Origin: Labia minor
Taxonomy: Eukaryota; Arthropoda; Insecta; Dermaptera; Spongiphoridae
Length of the DNA stretch: 64,000 bases
Assembly (NCBI GenBank): GCA_963082975.1
Contig: OY720344.1
Span: forward strand, 84,494,053-84,558,052
Reading direction: 5' to 3'
The position numbers and the translations under genes were made by a program. Below the pieces are notes generated by a model. It worked only from the letters and a program-made list of their open reading frames with translations. It did not search any database and was not told where the DNA came from. Positions 11,781-23,378 of the stretch are shown piece by piece. How positions within the stretch are numbered: position 1 is the first letter of the stretch; each line of letters starts with the position of its first letter.

Positions 11781-12176
11781 AATTACTTATAAATTATAAA
11801 TAATTCATAATAATAATAAATTGTGATACCAACTTATAGGAATATTAAAATAATATAATTATTATTTTACATATATATGAATATAATATAAATATTTTTA
11901 ATTTTATTTTAAAAATAGATATATATCTAAAAGGCGGTAACTGTGACGTCACATATATACATTTAAATTAAAAATATTTGAATGTTTAAGTTTTTATGTA
12001 GCGCCATCTGTCGATAGTTTTGTGACACTACAGACTTTTACCAAAATATTACTAATTAAATTAATTTTGGATAAATTAATTTTGGATTTAACTACACTAA
12101 AACCTTCCCTGGGATGCCCACAACAATCCCTGAAAGTTTCACCATAATCGGACGGGTAGTTTTTGAGTATTTGACA

Positions 12177-12240
12177 GACACACACACACACACACACACA
12201 CACACATTGCCTTTTATATATATATATATATAGATAGATA
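12177..12240. repeat. CA and TA microsatellites in the Helitron 5' region
   Basis: A (CA)n tract (12177-12205) is followed by TATA and GATA repeats. On the Helitron strand this is the TG-rich start just behind the 5' end. Confidence 0.9.
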
Positions 12241-12242
12241 GA

Positions 12243-12541
12243 TATGGTAAAATACAATTAATGAATTACTTATATTTTTTTGAAAGCTTTTTGTAGATTT
12301 TATTTATCCCTATTAAACATCATTTTTCCTACAATGAAATCGGTGGAATTTTATTTAATTAATTAATTATTTAATTAATTTTAAGTAAAAAGAATGAGGA
12401 TTTATTCATAGATTTGTTAGTTATGACTAGAAGGAATATTTAATTAAGTTAATGAATGAGAAAATTAACTCAAGACACGAAGGGCAACTAGTAGGACTTC
12501 TTGAGTTATTCGTGAAGGGATAAGCAATACTGTCAACTGAC
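12243..12541 (-). other. Presumed receptor intron, 3' side of exon
   Basis: This sequence follows the splice donor of the receptor exon on the minus strand (GTCAGT starting at 12541). No further receptor exon with the seventh membrane helix was recognised, so the intron probably extends through Helitron H2. Confidence 0.5.
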
Positions 12542-12811
12542 CAGAGAAAGAAGGGTAGCCAACAGGCGAGGAAGGCGCTCATGATGATCCCGAGGGTTCG
12601 TGCCGCTTTCCTCTCCCTTTTCATTTTGCTGCTGGCGGCGATCGGCTCTGGCACTGTTTCACCCCCGGCAGGGGTGGCCGTCCCCAATACGCCGCCGGCA
12701 TCGGCGCCCGGGGGTTGTGGCGCCACCCCCGTTTCACCGACGGCGCCCATCCCGGAACCCAGGCCGTTGATTTGCAGGTGTTTGTTGAGCAGGGCAGCTG
12801 CCACTTTGCTC
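12542..12811 (-). CDS. Internal exon of a biogenic-amine GPCR, beta-octopamine type likely
   Basis: This 270-bp exon encodes the third intracellular loop and sixth membrane helix of a rhodopsin-family amine receptor, a plasma-membrane protein that couples amine binding to G proteins. It opens with [14 protein letters not shown], passes a Gly/Ala/Pro-rich loop of about 45 residues, then [16 protein letters not shown] and [11 protein letters not shown], which holds the CWLP(F) signature of helix 6. On the minus strand the acceptor TTCCGCAG stands just before the exon and the donor GTCAGT just after. Both introns are phase 2, so the exon is symmetrical (1 + 267 + 2 bases). The [10 protein letters not shown] block and the SKVAA/KHLQ stretch resemble beta-octopamine receptors. 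Dop1R2-like or another amine receptor cannot be excluded. The exon is much richer in GC than its surroundings. No other exon of this gene was recognised in the window. Confidence 0.85.
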
Positions 12812-13076
12812 CTGCGGAACAACACACATAGACCATGTTAAAGAACACCCACGCACCACTCATTCAACCCCATTCACATTTACATTATTTATTTTATATG
12901 TAATAGAATAATAATCGAGTGAAGCATCTGCCAGTATTCATATGATAATAAATGAAGAATTTAATTAATATAAAATGAAAACAACTTTTAAGTTTACCAA
13001 AAAAAAAGTATAAAAATAACTGTTTAAATAGAGATTTTTTCTTTTTTTAAATATTAGAAAAGATATATAATAAATA
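12812..13076 (-). other. Presumed receptor intron, 5' side of exon
   Basis: This is AT-rich sequence upstream of the acceptor on the minus strand. No exon carrying helices 1-5 was recognised here or further up. Confidence 0.5.
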
Positions 13077-13545
13077 TGAGCTGTAGCCAGACACAGAACG
13101 AACCAACGATTTGAAATAAATTAATTTTCAAACAATATTATTGTTATATAAATATATAACGCATAAAAAATATTTTTAAAACTTGAATTAAAATGACTAA
13201 ATTATATTATCTTAGTTTTTTTTAGTTTAATTAATCAATTATTTATCACTACTATATTTTAAGTGAAATATTTTCTGACAATGAATATAAAATTAATATT
13301 TTGTAAACTACCACTTCCGGTTTCCGGATATACACTAAAAGTTGATGAATTCATCGTACTGATGCATTAAGTAAATATACCAAATTTTATCAAAATATGT
13401 TGAGCCGTCTACACGGTCACACAATGGTCAGACAGACGGACAGACTTCATGCTAAAAATATTTTTTAATGTTAACTAAATGTGGAGATATGTAAAAATGT
13501 GAGAGTGAAAACAATACCTTCCCTTCCTATCGTCGGTCGATACAA
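13077..13545 (-). repeat. HINE-A repeat, diverged copy
   Basis: This copy of about 470 bp begins ATGAGCTGTAGCC rather than TTGACCTGTGGCC and lacks the CRE block. It retains CCACTTCCGGTTTCCGGATA, AAAGTTGATGAATTCATC, the ACGGACAGAC block and the end ATCGTCGGTCGATA. Both end motifs carry mutations. It groups with 15924-16587 as a subfamily. Confidence 0.75.
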
Positions 13546-15923
13546 ATATATAAATATGTCAAAAAGGTGCTAATATGTTAGTAATATTTGAATAAGTTTA
13601 ATAATTGATTATTAATTTAAGAAATAATAATTTAAACAATTCACCACTTCAATATTAATTTATGTATAATAATATAAATATTTATTCTATAGTATTCAAT
13701 AGTATTCAAGTCTACAAGGTATCTAATTTGAAAGTAATTAATTATTTTTGAAAAACGAGAAAACTCATAGGTATGAATTTTTGTATAATTTGATTAAATT
13801 AATATTAACATACCATCTCATCAAGTTTAATGATTTTATTTATTTAATTATCAAAGACATATTAAGTTAAGTTAATGGAAAACACATTTTTCTATTTAAC
13901 ATTTTTTTTTAAATAGCTATATAATTAATTTAATCATTAAATAAAAATGTATATTTTTGAAAATTATCTATTCTATTATATTTGCGAGTAACATATATAA
14001 TATACATATTATCAAATTTAAATATATATTTGCGTAGAAATTCATAATGTTTTCAATCAAACAGAAAATCACTAATTGTTCTTATTTATAAAGTATTAAA
14101 AGAAAATTAGGTCAATTTTAGCAAATTTTTACTATATATATATATAATATATAATATTAATAAATTTTTGTGATTTTAGTAAGGTCTGATTAATTAAATT
14201 CAGCTCCAACTGCACATTTAAACAGAAAGTGTATGGGTCGCTTACGTTACGCAGTTGTTACATGATTTATATTGTTATTAAGAAATATAATTTTATTTTA
14301 TTATCTATTTCGAAATAATTTGATAATTATTCGTTTTTTATTTTATTAATAACTTTTAATGGGAATAATTCAATAAATCTTTTTTCTATATTTTTTTTCT
14401 TTTTTTTTTTTGATATATCCTAATTGAATGAAAATGTGTCACGTAAAAGTACGCTAATAAAAAGAGCAATTCAGTTGTAGGGATGTTCAATGAGTCAAAG
14501 ATTTGAAAGATTTAATTTATAAGTAGACTTAAAAGTTGTAATACATTTCTCTACAAGATAAATCGCTTTGTCGATTTATAAGTAAACAGTAACGTTCATT
14601 ATGGAATGTAGTAGTACTTTTTATTTCAATTTGAAAACCACCAGATGTTTCTTCCCAACCATGTAAAAATAATCATAAATGTATATGAAAAAAGATAATC
14701 TTAATAATAATAAAATATATTTTAAAAAAGCAAACAAATAGTAAAGCAAAAGAGAAAAAAAATATTAGTAAACATTTGATATTGAGTAAAAGTATGCACT
14801 CATCAAAAAGGAAAAAGATTATATATATATATATATGTATATACATATATATACTAAGTATATATATATACATATATATATATATTATAAGTGATTACAA
14901 ATATATAAATAAATCTTTTGAGTATAAATATTGACACTGGTAAAATGAAGAATAATAAAATGTTAAATTGTTAGAAAACTTTTTGAAAATAAAATATATG
15001 AATGCTTTTTTTATAAATAAATATAAGTAAATTGATAAATGTTAAAATATTTTAAGAAGAATACATAAATATTATAAATGAAAAAAGTAATAAAATAAAA
15101 ATAGGCATACAAATAAATAAAACATTTACAATTATCAATTCAATATATAATTATTATTATTATTAAATTCAATGAAATGTAAATTAAGTTAAAAAAATAT
15201 TGATTATAATGTATACGTATTAAGTGCAAACCTTAAAGTAGTATAGAGAAGATGAATAGAACATTTATATTAAATAAATTAATATTGTGAGTAGGTATAT
15301 TCATTTAAAACATATAAAGTATTTTTTTTTTAATTTAGGATATGAAAACTGCAAATGCAATTAATTGAACTTATTGATTTTAAATCAACTGATTAAGCAG
15401 TTATCAAAAAAAAAGAGAAAAAATGAGAGAAAGAATTAATTAATAACTAGTTTAAATGAACATATAATAAATAACATTTTTTTTAAATATATAATCCTAT
15501 TGATTATTTTCCAAGTTATTTATCAAATAGATTAAAAAATATAATCTTTATGATTATTTAATTTAGAATATTTCTTTTTTGAGTGATTAAAATAGATTTT
15601 CTCACTAAATGCTTTGAAGTGTTGGGATAAAGCAAGGATGATAATAGTAGGGAGAGTTTGTGAAAACAATTCAAATAGTCATCCTAGGCAAATTATTTAT
15701 TTTATCATTAATTAAATTTCAATAAAATAAAAAAAAACTTTAATTAAAAGAAAATGTTAGCCAGCACCATTAGTAAAGGAAGAATGATTGATATACCTAC
15801 AAGAACTTATGATATAGACTTTAAAAAGGAAATGAGTAATAATAAAAATAATTGCCTATGAATAAATATAATCGTATAATTTTACATAGATTTATATAAA
15901 ATAGACATAACATAATAAAAATA
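13546..15923. other. AT-rich intergenic DNA
   Basis: No gene is supported. A TA-rich microsatellite with TATG and TACA interruptions lies at 14819-14887, and a T tract at about 14393-14411. Confidence 0.55.
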
Positions 15924-16587
15924 TGAGCTGTGGCCAGGCACAGAACCGACCGACGATTTGAAATAAATTAATTTCCAAACAAGACTTGAATTAAAATTTC
16001 TAAATTATATTAAAATATTTATCTTTTTTTTATTTTTAGTTGAATTACTCAATTATTAATTACTACTATATTTTAAGTGAAATATTTTGGGACTACCACT
16101 TCCGGTTTCTGGATATACACTAAAAGTTGATGAATGATGGTACTGATGCATTAACTAAATATACCAAATTTTATCAAAATCCATTGAGCCGTTCAAGCTA
16201 TTCACATCTATAAGGACACACAATGGACAGACGGACGGACGGACAGAAGGACAACAAAATGCATGATTCGTGAAATATGTAAAAAAATCTCCTCATGTGA
16301 AATTTGGTGTGAAAATAATCTTTCCCTTCCTATCATCGGAAACACTACCACTTCCGGTTTCCGGATATACACAAAAAGTTGATGAATTAATGTTACTGAT
16401 GCATTAAGTAAATATACAAAATTTTATCAAAATCCGTACACGCCTATACGGAAGGACGGACAGACATCATGCTAAAAATACTTTTTTCGGTTAACAAAAT
16501 GCATAATTCTTGGAGATATGTAAAAATCTCCACATGTGAGATTTGGTGTGAAAACAATACCTCCCTTACTATCGTCGGTCGGTAAAA
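15924..16587 (-). repeat. HINE-A repeat with duplicated 3' half
   Basis: The copy begins ATGAGCTGTGGCCAGGCAC and carries CCGACCGACG. Two successive units follow, each with CCACTTCCGG and AAAAGTTGATGAATTAATG or a near match, a GGACAGA block and a GAAATATGTAAAA or GAGATATGTAAAA block. The end is CGTCGGTCGG plus TAAAAA. The duplication makes it longer than the standard copy and shows the internal direct repeats can expand. Confidence 0.75.
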
Positions 16588-17224
16588 AAATATTTATCGA
16601 CTATATGTATTTTTTTAAAATATTTATTAAATATAAGATGAGATTTCCTTAAAATTAAATTCAAATAAACCTAAAATACAAATAAGAATTATCATATATA
16701 AAATATAATCTATAAATATATTTTTAATGAACTTGATTGATTACAAAATAAGTAATTTATTGAAATTGAAATTAAATTAAATATTTATTTGATTAACGTG
16801 ATATTTTTTCTTTTGTTTATATAATAAATCATTTTGAAGTGACGTTCCAAACTATTAATTTTTATTTCTCAAATTAGAAAATTAATTTTGAAAATTCTCA
16901 ATGATCATAGAAGTCATTGGCATTTTTATATCAATTTTTCATTTGAAATTGAACATTGATAGCTGAAACAACTATAATAAAAGATAGTTAAAATTAAATA
17001 CCAATTAAAATCATAGTTAATAAACAAAGGGAGGATAATAATAGTAAACTAAAACGCATTAATAAATTAATTTGACTAATATTATTGCTAATTATTCAAC
17101 AATATTTTACAAACTATCAATATAGTAATGACTCTTATATATTTTGTCTTTCTTAAATATCTCCTAAAAATACTTTATAATAATCTATCTGCAGTTTAGA
17201 TCCAAAATTAGGGATAATGCTAAT
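16588..17224. other. AT-rich intergenic DNA
   Basis: No gene or recognised repeat is seen. Confidence 0.55.
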
Positions 17225-17370
17225 CAGACACTTTTTATCCCTTCATCGCTTGGTCTCTTCTCTTTTCGCTGAATGCGCACTAGAAAAAAAATTGGGAAAG
17301 TTATCCTAAAAAATTATGTGATTCGAACACAGAGCAAAAGTAATGCCCATCCATTAAAATCATTTCTATG
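17225..17370 (-). repeat. Possible tRNA-derived SINE relic
   Basis: On the minus strand a B-box-like word TGTTCGAATCAC follows TGGGCATTACTTTTGCTC. This resembles a polymerase III internal promoter in a tRNA-derived head. A T run follows, then a GC-richer tail (CTAGTGCGCATTCAGCG). The A box is poor. No cloverleaf can be closed, so it is not a tRNA gene. Confidence 0.4.
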
Positions 17371-18960
17371 CTAATAAAATAATCATACAGGGTAATCAAA
17401 TAGAGACTTGTCAATTCAGAAAAATTGATTTTCGTTGCAATTATTTTTATTACTATTATTTTTCCTAACGGTATTTATTTATTAATATCTCTTTCTTATA
17501 AATTAATTAATTCTAATTTTTATAAAATTATTATACAACTTTAATTATCAAAACAGAAATATTATATTTTTAAATTTATCATTTCAATTATATATAATAT
17601 TTAAGGAAGAGTGGACCATTGCGATTTTTAATTTTATTTTTTAATTTATTGATTTATTTATACTAAATAAATCCAAAATATTGCTAATAATATAATTTTG
17701 TGTAAATAGTGTATAGTAAATATATAAATATAAATAAATAAATAAATATATATATATTGAAAGAGAAAGAGTGAAATAGAGAAATTGAAACATGCTAAAT
17801 AAAATTAAAATAAAAGGTAAACATTTGTTATTTATTTAATAAACAAAAAAAAAATATTTGATTATTTGAATAAATAATTTTAATAAATAAAATATACCTA
17901 CGCATTTTGAATTCTATTTTATTTCTTATTTATTTTAAATGATAAAAATATTATATTTAAAGCAAATTTTGTAAATCAAGTGTCATTCAATAGGAAATAT
18001 AGATAGAAATTTAATTTATTTAACAAATGGTATAATATAAACACTATAAAAAAAATATTGGAATATACTTAATAAATAAAAACAAAAATTTAAATTGTTA
18101 TAAATAAACCACAATTAAAAAAAATATGGAGTCATTATTTGGTTATTTAAAATTATTATTGTATACCTACCTTGATATTTTTTGTCGAATATATAATAAA
18201 TTAATCAAAACATAAAATATCCGATGATTGATCTAACATTTGAAAAAGTAATCTATAATAATTTAATTATGTGATTAATCATTGCCATCTTTATGTGTTA
18301 GTAATTTTATAATAAAACTAATGAGGAAAGCGGAGCAACAACATTGAAGGGGGAGAAGAAATGTGATTGATGAATCCATCAAAACAAATGCAGAAAAAAT
18401 AGTGCAAACAAAAATACATAAAAAAAGTCAAAAGCCGCCACCTAAACGAAAAGAACCACAAAAAAGGAGACGATGATCACATTTAGATAAATTACAAAAT
18501 GTTATATATAGGAATAAGAACGGTGTAAGTATAGAGAGATTAATTATAGTTTTTGTATAGTGTTTGATTTGTGTAAATATGAGTGATTCATTTGATTTAT
18601 TTATCCATTATATATATGTATATATATATTTATATATTTATGTATTGGAAAGCATTTTTTAACTTTTAAAACTATAATTTTTTTTTATTGTATAATAATT
18701 TTTATAATAATTATTATAATAAATTCGAATAGGAAATAAATTATATTTCTTTAGTTTATTAATGGAATAGAATTTTTATTTTAATTTTTCCCTTTATATT
18801 ATATCTCTTACAATCAATATGATCCAAATAAATCATGATTTCGGATAATTATTTTTAAAATTTAAATGAGACAACCCATTTGAAAATAATCATTATTTTA
18901 TAAAAATAAATAAATATTTTATTTTAAATAATTATAAATTGGCATCATTTATTTATTATT
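17371..18960. other. AT-rich intergenic DNA
   Basis: No gene is supported. TA-rich microsatellite at about 18610-18645. The word CATACAGGGT near 17389 resembles a transposon end without a partner. Confidence 0.55.
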
Positions 18961-18968
18961 ATTGTGTT

Positions 18969-19119
18969 CAGGGTTGTGTCAAAACAGAATAAGCGCCCCA
19001 TCTTCGCAATATTTACTAGAATCGCTTAAATTGCTTAATTTGGCGCCCATTAAAATATGGCGCCCGGGGAGGTCAGTCCCTTCGCCATTCCCCTCCCCCA
19101 CCCTCTTAACACGGCCCTG
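18969..19119. mobile_element. hAT-type MITE, 151 bp
   Basis: It starts CAGGGTTGTGTC and ends with the reverse complement of CAGGGCCGTGTT, typical hAT-like short ends. Flanking octamers ATTGTGTT (18961-18968) and TTTGAGTT (19120-19127) agree at 6 of 8 positions, consistent with an aged 8-bp duplication. It is GC-richer than its surroundings and has no open frame. Confidence 0.65.
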
Positions 19120-19127
19120 TTTGAGTT

Positions 19128-19957
19128 TATTTAAATAAATTAAAAATAATTACACGGGTATTTTATTTTATTAATTTTGAATAAATATTATTAATGTACA
19201 TAATAATAATTTTTGACCTTCTATAAATTAGCTCCAATAAGATATTATTAAATTTTATTATTTAATTTAAAATTTATATATGAATAAAAGGATAATTTTA
19301 ATTTTTAAAATAAATTTTTTAGAAATAAATTTTCATTCTAAAGTAATTTCAAAAGTAAATAAAAAAATACACAATTTATTTTATTATGTATAATTATATC
19401 ACTTTGAAAGAGATGAAGTAATTTTCGAGTTCTAGTAATTCTCACTTTCAAGTGAAAATTTCTCATTTCATATACAAATTTATGATTGGATTTTTTTTAC
19501 TTTCTTAGAGAATCTGGATGTAATTTGTTTTTACGAGGTGGAGTTTAAATTTTTAATCATAGCCGAACTAGAAATCGATTTTGTTTATTGGTGCTTTGAT
19601 CAGGTTCAGAAAGAAAGAAAGAATATACAATTTTATGATATTGTTATAAATATCATCATCGATATCAAACATAATTTTAAATTTTAAAGGGAAAATTTTT
19701 GAAATTTACTTATAAGATGCTATGCCATGAAGTTTAATTCTTGGTTCGCTTTGATTAACAACGGACTTGTTTTATATATCGTTAATTTAAATGCTGATTA
19801 CAATCCAAGTATAATTTTCTACTCTACACTATTTCTGTAAATTGGTTCACACTTTTTATTTTGAATAAGATTTTTATTTTTGATCGAAATACATAAAATC
19901 TTCTATCTAGGTTAAAATTTTTCCAATTAAAACAATTTTACTAAAAAAACCTTATCA
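19128..19957. other. AT-rich intergenic DNA
   Basis: No gene or recognised repeat is seen. Confidence 0.55.
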
Positions 19958-19959
19958 TA

Positions 19960-20699
19960 CCGGCGCACAGTGGTATGAAACGCCAAAAAAGCTGGCCAAA
20001 AATCGAAAATTGAAAATTTTTTTTTTTGCATGTCGTTTATGGTATTTTGTTGAAGACATATTTATGTACGAAAAGCTGAAAATGTAGAGCACTACCATGA
20101 CTCTACGAGTTTTCCGAACATCTCAAAGTCAGCTGTTTTTACTTTCTCCAAGATTTCACAAAACGTCTGAAATTCGAGCTCAGTCAAAATTGGTGTTTCG
20201 TTTCATAGAAAAGTTTCATTTGCAACTTGCGACATGGAAACTGTTGCTGGAGGTACGTACATGGACTTTTTTTATTTTGTTTGCTAGAAATGCATGTATT
20301 ATATTGATATTGGCTGATTTAAACCGCTTGTGTCAGAAAATGTAACCTGACGAAAAACTTTTCAAAAAACATTCCGCATTTTTTACATTGGTGACCATTG
20401 GTGACAATCTCATTTGAATCATAAAGATAAAGGTCTTTAGATAAAGAATCATGAAGAAAAAATTGCTCCTTTTTGCCCCATTTGTTCCTATGAATTTTTT
20501 TCCGAGCGCGCGAACGTCAACAGACTAGGGCCTATGGGACCCACAGGTACCTGCAGGTTAGCGCGATTAATATCAATCAACACATCATTTGAAATTTATC
20601 ATTTTTTTTCGTACAATCTAACTTCAATTTCGAAATTTTCGGCTCAAAAAATCGCATCTGACGTCACTTTTCTAAAAATCTGTCCGCCATTTTGAATTC

Positions 20700-20730
<31 letters not shown>

Positions 20731-20843
20731 GTCAAATTTAAATTTCCTGACTCTCAAAACTATTGCCTACAAAATTTCAAGCTGTTTCACCAACATCTTC
20801 ATTTTTGGCCAGCTATTTGGGCGTTTCAGACCACTGTGCGGCG
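19960..20843. mobile_element. 884-bp element with 44-bp inverted ends, unclassified
   Basis: The left end (19960-20003) and the right end (20800-20843) are reverse complements with few differences: CACAGTGGT, TGAAACGCC and AGCTGGCCAAAAAT occur in the same order. TA dinucleotides flank both sides (19958-19959 and 20844-20845). The interior is less AT-rich than the surroundings, holds a T tract of about 29 bases near 20703 and one TGACGTCA palindrome (20659-20666). The short open frames inside have no recognisable domain, so the element looks non-autonomous. The superfamily is undecided. Confidence 0.8.
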
Positions 20844-21015
20844 TAGTGATTTGATTACAAATTATACAGATATTTTTAAGAATAATGACTTGATTTAATA
20901 GATTAAGACTAATAATTTTTCATAAAATTAATTTTGTTTGTTATAAAACAATTTCAATATCCATAGACCACTAGAATTTATTGAATTTGGGTTATATTCT
21001 TATTATATTATATTA

Positions 21016-21193
21016 CAGGGATGGCCACACTTGGTGATACTTAGAGACATATTGACAAATTGAAAAATCGAAAATGTTTAAGAGCCAAATCGGAAAAAAT
21101 TTTACCTTTTTTTAATGTGTCGTGACTTTTGTGTCGTGATTTTTTAATTGACCCACAATAAACTCAAAAAGAGCCACGGTTTGGTCACCGTTG
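21016..21193. mobile_element. hAT-type MITE, 178 bp, with perfect 8-bp duplication
   Basis: The ends are CAGGGATGGCCACACTTGG on the left and the reverse complement of CAACGGTGACCAAACC on the right. The octamer TTATATTA flanks both sides exactly (21008-21015 and 21194-21201). A second copy lies at 58025-58198. No coding capacity. Confidence 0.85.
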
Positions 21194-21201
21194 TTATATT
21201 A

Positions 21202-23314
21202 AATACATAACTAACCAATTTAATCATAGAAAGGACCTTAATTTTAAATGGATTTGTTTAGTAAAACATATAAATATAGAAACAGATAAAATCCACTATA
21301 GGTATTATATAAGACCAAAAAAAAATCATATATAAATAAATCGAATGAAAGAGTATTGCATGCACTTTTTTGTTAGCAATGGAATCCTGTTTATAGACTA
21401 GCGTTTGGGAAATCCGGATACATTCATCCAACCATACATATATATATATTATATATAACGGTACATAAATGAATATCGATAGATTTTTGTCTGGCTATAG
21501 AAATGTTTGTGTGTAAGGGTGTGAGTATATTTAGATGGATATGTGGTTGTATACGTTTATATATGGGTGTATGTACTAGAGATTATACTTTTTTTTAGGC
21601 AGCGTCACGGAAGATTTGCTGAACCTCAACGAGGCGGCAATCGTTCGTTTCCTTTCCATCTTGGAAAAATTAAATCTAAAAAAGAAACAAAAAAACAAAA
21701 CAAAAAAATTGTGAAATTAAAAATTTGGTTAAATATATATAACTATTAATATAGATATATAATTTAATCATTGAAAGGCAAAGAGAGATAGAGGAAACAG
21801 CAATTTAAAAAATAAATAAATAAATTAAATTAAATTAATATAATAAGATAGTATAAATATAATTTATAATATATATATATAAATATAGATCTAAAAGTGC
21901 GAATAAATATGTGCATAATGCATATTAAATTATTAAAAAATCATATTATTGCTATATATATACATTTTATATTAATAAAAAAAAATAATTTAAATTTTAC
22001 ATAAATGTACAACAAATCAAATCAGATAAATAAATAATAAAAATAGACGAATAAAAAATTAAATAAAAATATATAATGTATAATGAATAGAAAGGAATAT
22101 AATATATTTATATTTTTTATTATTATAATGAAACGTTTTGAGTTGAGTGTTTTTTTAATAATCAAATACTTCTAATAAATAATGTATGAGTATGACAGTT
22201 GAATTGAAGGAGATCAGCGACTCCTACGCTGATATATTCAACTGAGAAGCTATTATGCTGTATATTTTTTATTTGAATAATTATAATTTATTATTTTCTT
22301 AATTTATTGACAGAGTCATCTTTACCTTTTTTAATAATAAATATATTTTATTTAATATATTCCGGCCTATTTGTTTGTTTAAAATTATAATTATTTAAAA
22401 GAGAGGTTAAAATTATAGTCTTCATTAAGTAATACTGTATAATTATATTACTTTATAAAAAAATTATTTAAGATCCCCCCTCCCCCAAAAAATTATATTG
22501 TCCATAATAGATTCATTAATAAAGAATTCTATAAAATAAAAATATTTTTGAAATTATGATGAAAAATAATTTGTTTATGGAATGATTGGTGTTGAAATTG
22601 TATTAAAATTTTTCTTTTTTGCTTTACTTGGAACTTCTTTGATGTAACAAAAAGAGAAATCAAATATTCAAGCCATTGGTTAGCCAGAGGTTTAACAAGT
22701 TGCACTAGAATGGTTAATTCAAAGTTTTCAAAGTTTATTTTCGGTTACGCTCAGAAGAGATTTAAATTATTTCCCTAACAAATTAATAAATGAAACTCAT
22801 TGAACTTTATTTGGGGAAATTGTAATCGAAAATAAAATAAAAAAGAGATATAATTTTTTCTTATAAAAGTAGAATTTCTTAAACAGTGGGTTATCACAAA
22901 TTTTATCACTATTACTAAGAAGGATAAAATTTTAATTAATGTTGTTAAAACTAACTATAACTAATTTTTTTATTTTTTTTTTATTATTATATATATTATA
23001 AATTACCTATATTGAAAATTTTCATGTTTTTCTAAGTCTTAAAATTAAAAATTAATGACTTATAATTTTCAAAAAACAAAAATGGAACAAACACAATTTT
23101 ATGGGATTCTCATACCAAAAGCCCTGATTAAGAGAACGTAAATGGGATTGTGATTTAATATTATTATACCAAAATGAGAAAATATCCAGAATAAATGATA
23201 ATTAATATATTTTACATTATATCTGTTTATGTTTTCAAAGTACTACAAAGAATCAATTATAAAGTAAATTTAATAAGAATTTTTAAAAATATCAAGATAT
23301 TAATTAAAAGTTTG
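21202..23314. other. AT-rich intergenic DNA
   Basis: No gene is supported. A nested hairpin lies at 22196-22244: an outer stem CAGTTGAAT/ATTCAACTG and an inner stem ATCAGCG/CGCTGAT. Confidence 0.55.
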
Positions 23315-23378
23315 TGTAGGAATGTGGTTGCTGCGGCCAAGAACTTTTGAGTTCCGTAGAGCCACAGTGATAGTAGTT
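23315..23378 (+). repeat. Short LINE tail fragment
   Basis: GTGGTTGCTGCGGCCAAGAA followed by a CGTAGAGCCACA block matches the end of the LINE frame in Helitron H1 and at 6690-6745. Sequence diverges immediately after, so the Helitron tail is absent. Confidence 0.55.

Larger units (their letters stand above)
11405..12242 (-). mobile_element. Small complete Helitron (H2)
   Basis: On the minus strand the element starts with TC at 12242, followed by a TCTA/TA-rich start, a TATAAAAGGCAATG block and a TG microsatellite. It ends in CTAG at 11408-11405. A hairpin with a 7-bp stem, GAGCGCC/GGCGCTC (11416-11422 with 11428-11434), stands 7 bases before the CTAG. The flanks are A (11404) and T (12243) and there is no target duplication. 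These are the textbook Helitron ends and target. The last 150 bp or so match Helitron H1 and the decayed copy at 6290-6969, but H2 lacks the LINE piece. It contains one CRE palindrome at 11944-11951 and a 67-bp perfect inverted repeat. No protein is encoded, so it depends on another Helitron's RepHel protein. Confidence 0.75.

Noticed and set aside
12581..12841. Plus-strand open frame over the receptor exon
   Set aside because: It is the antisense shadow of the GC-rich receptor exon on the minus strand, which has splice sites and a helix-6 signature.
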